From Eubacterium ramulus (GTDB lineage: Bacteria > Bacillota > Clostridia > Lachnospirales > Lachnospiraceae), in the NCBI RefSeq assembly GCF_003122485.1, contig NZ_JRFU01000008.1, positions 1 through 52,072 on the forward strand: a stretch of 52,072 bases of DNA. The letters run 5' to 3'. The position numbers were made by a program, and so were the translations under genes. Positions 52,071 to 52,072 of the stretch are shown piece after piece. The notes under the pieces were generated by a model that saw nothing but the letters and a program-made list of their open reading frames with translations, had not been told where the DNA came from and searched no databases. Positions within the stretch are counted from its first letter, which is position 1; every line of letters begins with the position of its first letter.

Positions 52071-52072
52071 AT

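Noticed and set aside
1-52072. CRISPR arrays, prophage or integrative element
   Set aside because: No regularly spaced direct repeats of suitable length, integrase, transposase or phage structural genes were seen. The tRNA-Gly at the edge shows no attachment-site duplicate within the window.

Overview
The window looks like chromosomal DNA of an anaerobic Firmicute of the Clostridia, most likely a gut Lachnospiraceae. The reasons are moderately AT-rich sequence, strong AGGAGG-type ribosome binding sites, the housekeeping order tig-clpP-clpX-lon-engB, Clostridium kluyveri-type 4-hydroxybutyrate genes, and a glycyl-radical enzyme locus. Genus and species cannot be fixed from the sequence alone. 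Most genes lie on the minus strand.

31-12230: a sigma-54 catabolic locus. A perfect -24/-12 element (9795-9809) drives a long minus-strand operon. It encodes a four-part acetoin-type 2-oxo-acid dehydrogenase complex (E1 alpha, E1 beta, E2, E3), a 4-hydroxybutyrate dehydrogenase, a 4-hydroxybutyrate CoA-transferase, a lipoate-protein ligase and an MBL-fold hydrolase. A divergent AcoR-like activator sits upstream, with repeated TGnCACA-type sites between them.

12395-22053: a MerR/GyrI-type regulator, then two minus-strand units. The upstream unit holds an M24-fold enzyme lacking one metal-ligand Asp, a 3-hydroxyisobutyrate-dehydrogenase-like enzyme and a bicupin. The downstream unit holds two paralogous MFS carriers, an NTF2-like protein, a sodium:solute symporter, two membrane microproteins and a GutM-like protein. 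The substrate is unknown.

22386-27494: a second sigma-54 locus with a symporter, two more microproteins and a metal-dependent amidohydrolase/decarboxylase. It is divergent from a second AcoR-like activator.

27828-39078: a compact minus-strand housekeeping block, tig, clpP, clpX, lon, engB, znuA, znuC, znuB and a SulP transporter with a His-rich tail. Genes from lon onward overlap or nearly abut, so proteolysis, ribosome assembly and zinc uptake appear linked.

39425-42682: the radical-SAM/DNA-metabolism pair (TIGR03916/TIGR03915 type) on the plus strand, and deoD on the minus strand.

42828-50309: the most unusual part. It is a sigma-54-controlled glycyl-radical locus: regulator, CodB-like permease, a dehydratase-like glycyl-radical enzyme split into a 752-residue catalytic protein and a separate 100-residue glycyl-radical subunit, its activase, and an MBL lactonase-like hydrolase. 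A divergent NCS2 nucleobase permease and a tRNA-Gly(GCC) close the window.

Across the window, four long hairpins in convergent intergenic regions have different outer stems but nearly the same apical octaloop (GATTGTTA or GACCGTCA). At least one sits inside a MITE-like element with terminal inverted repeats.
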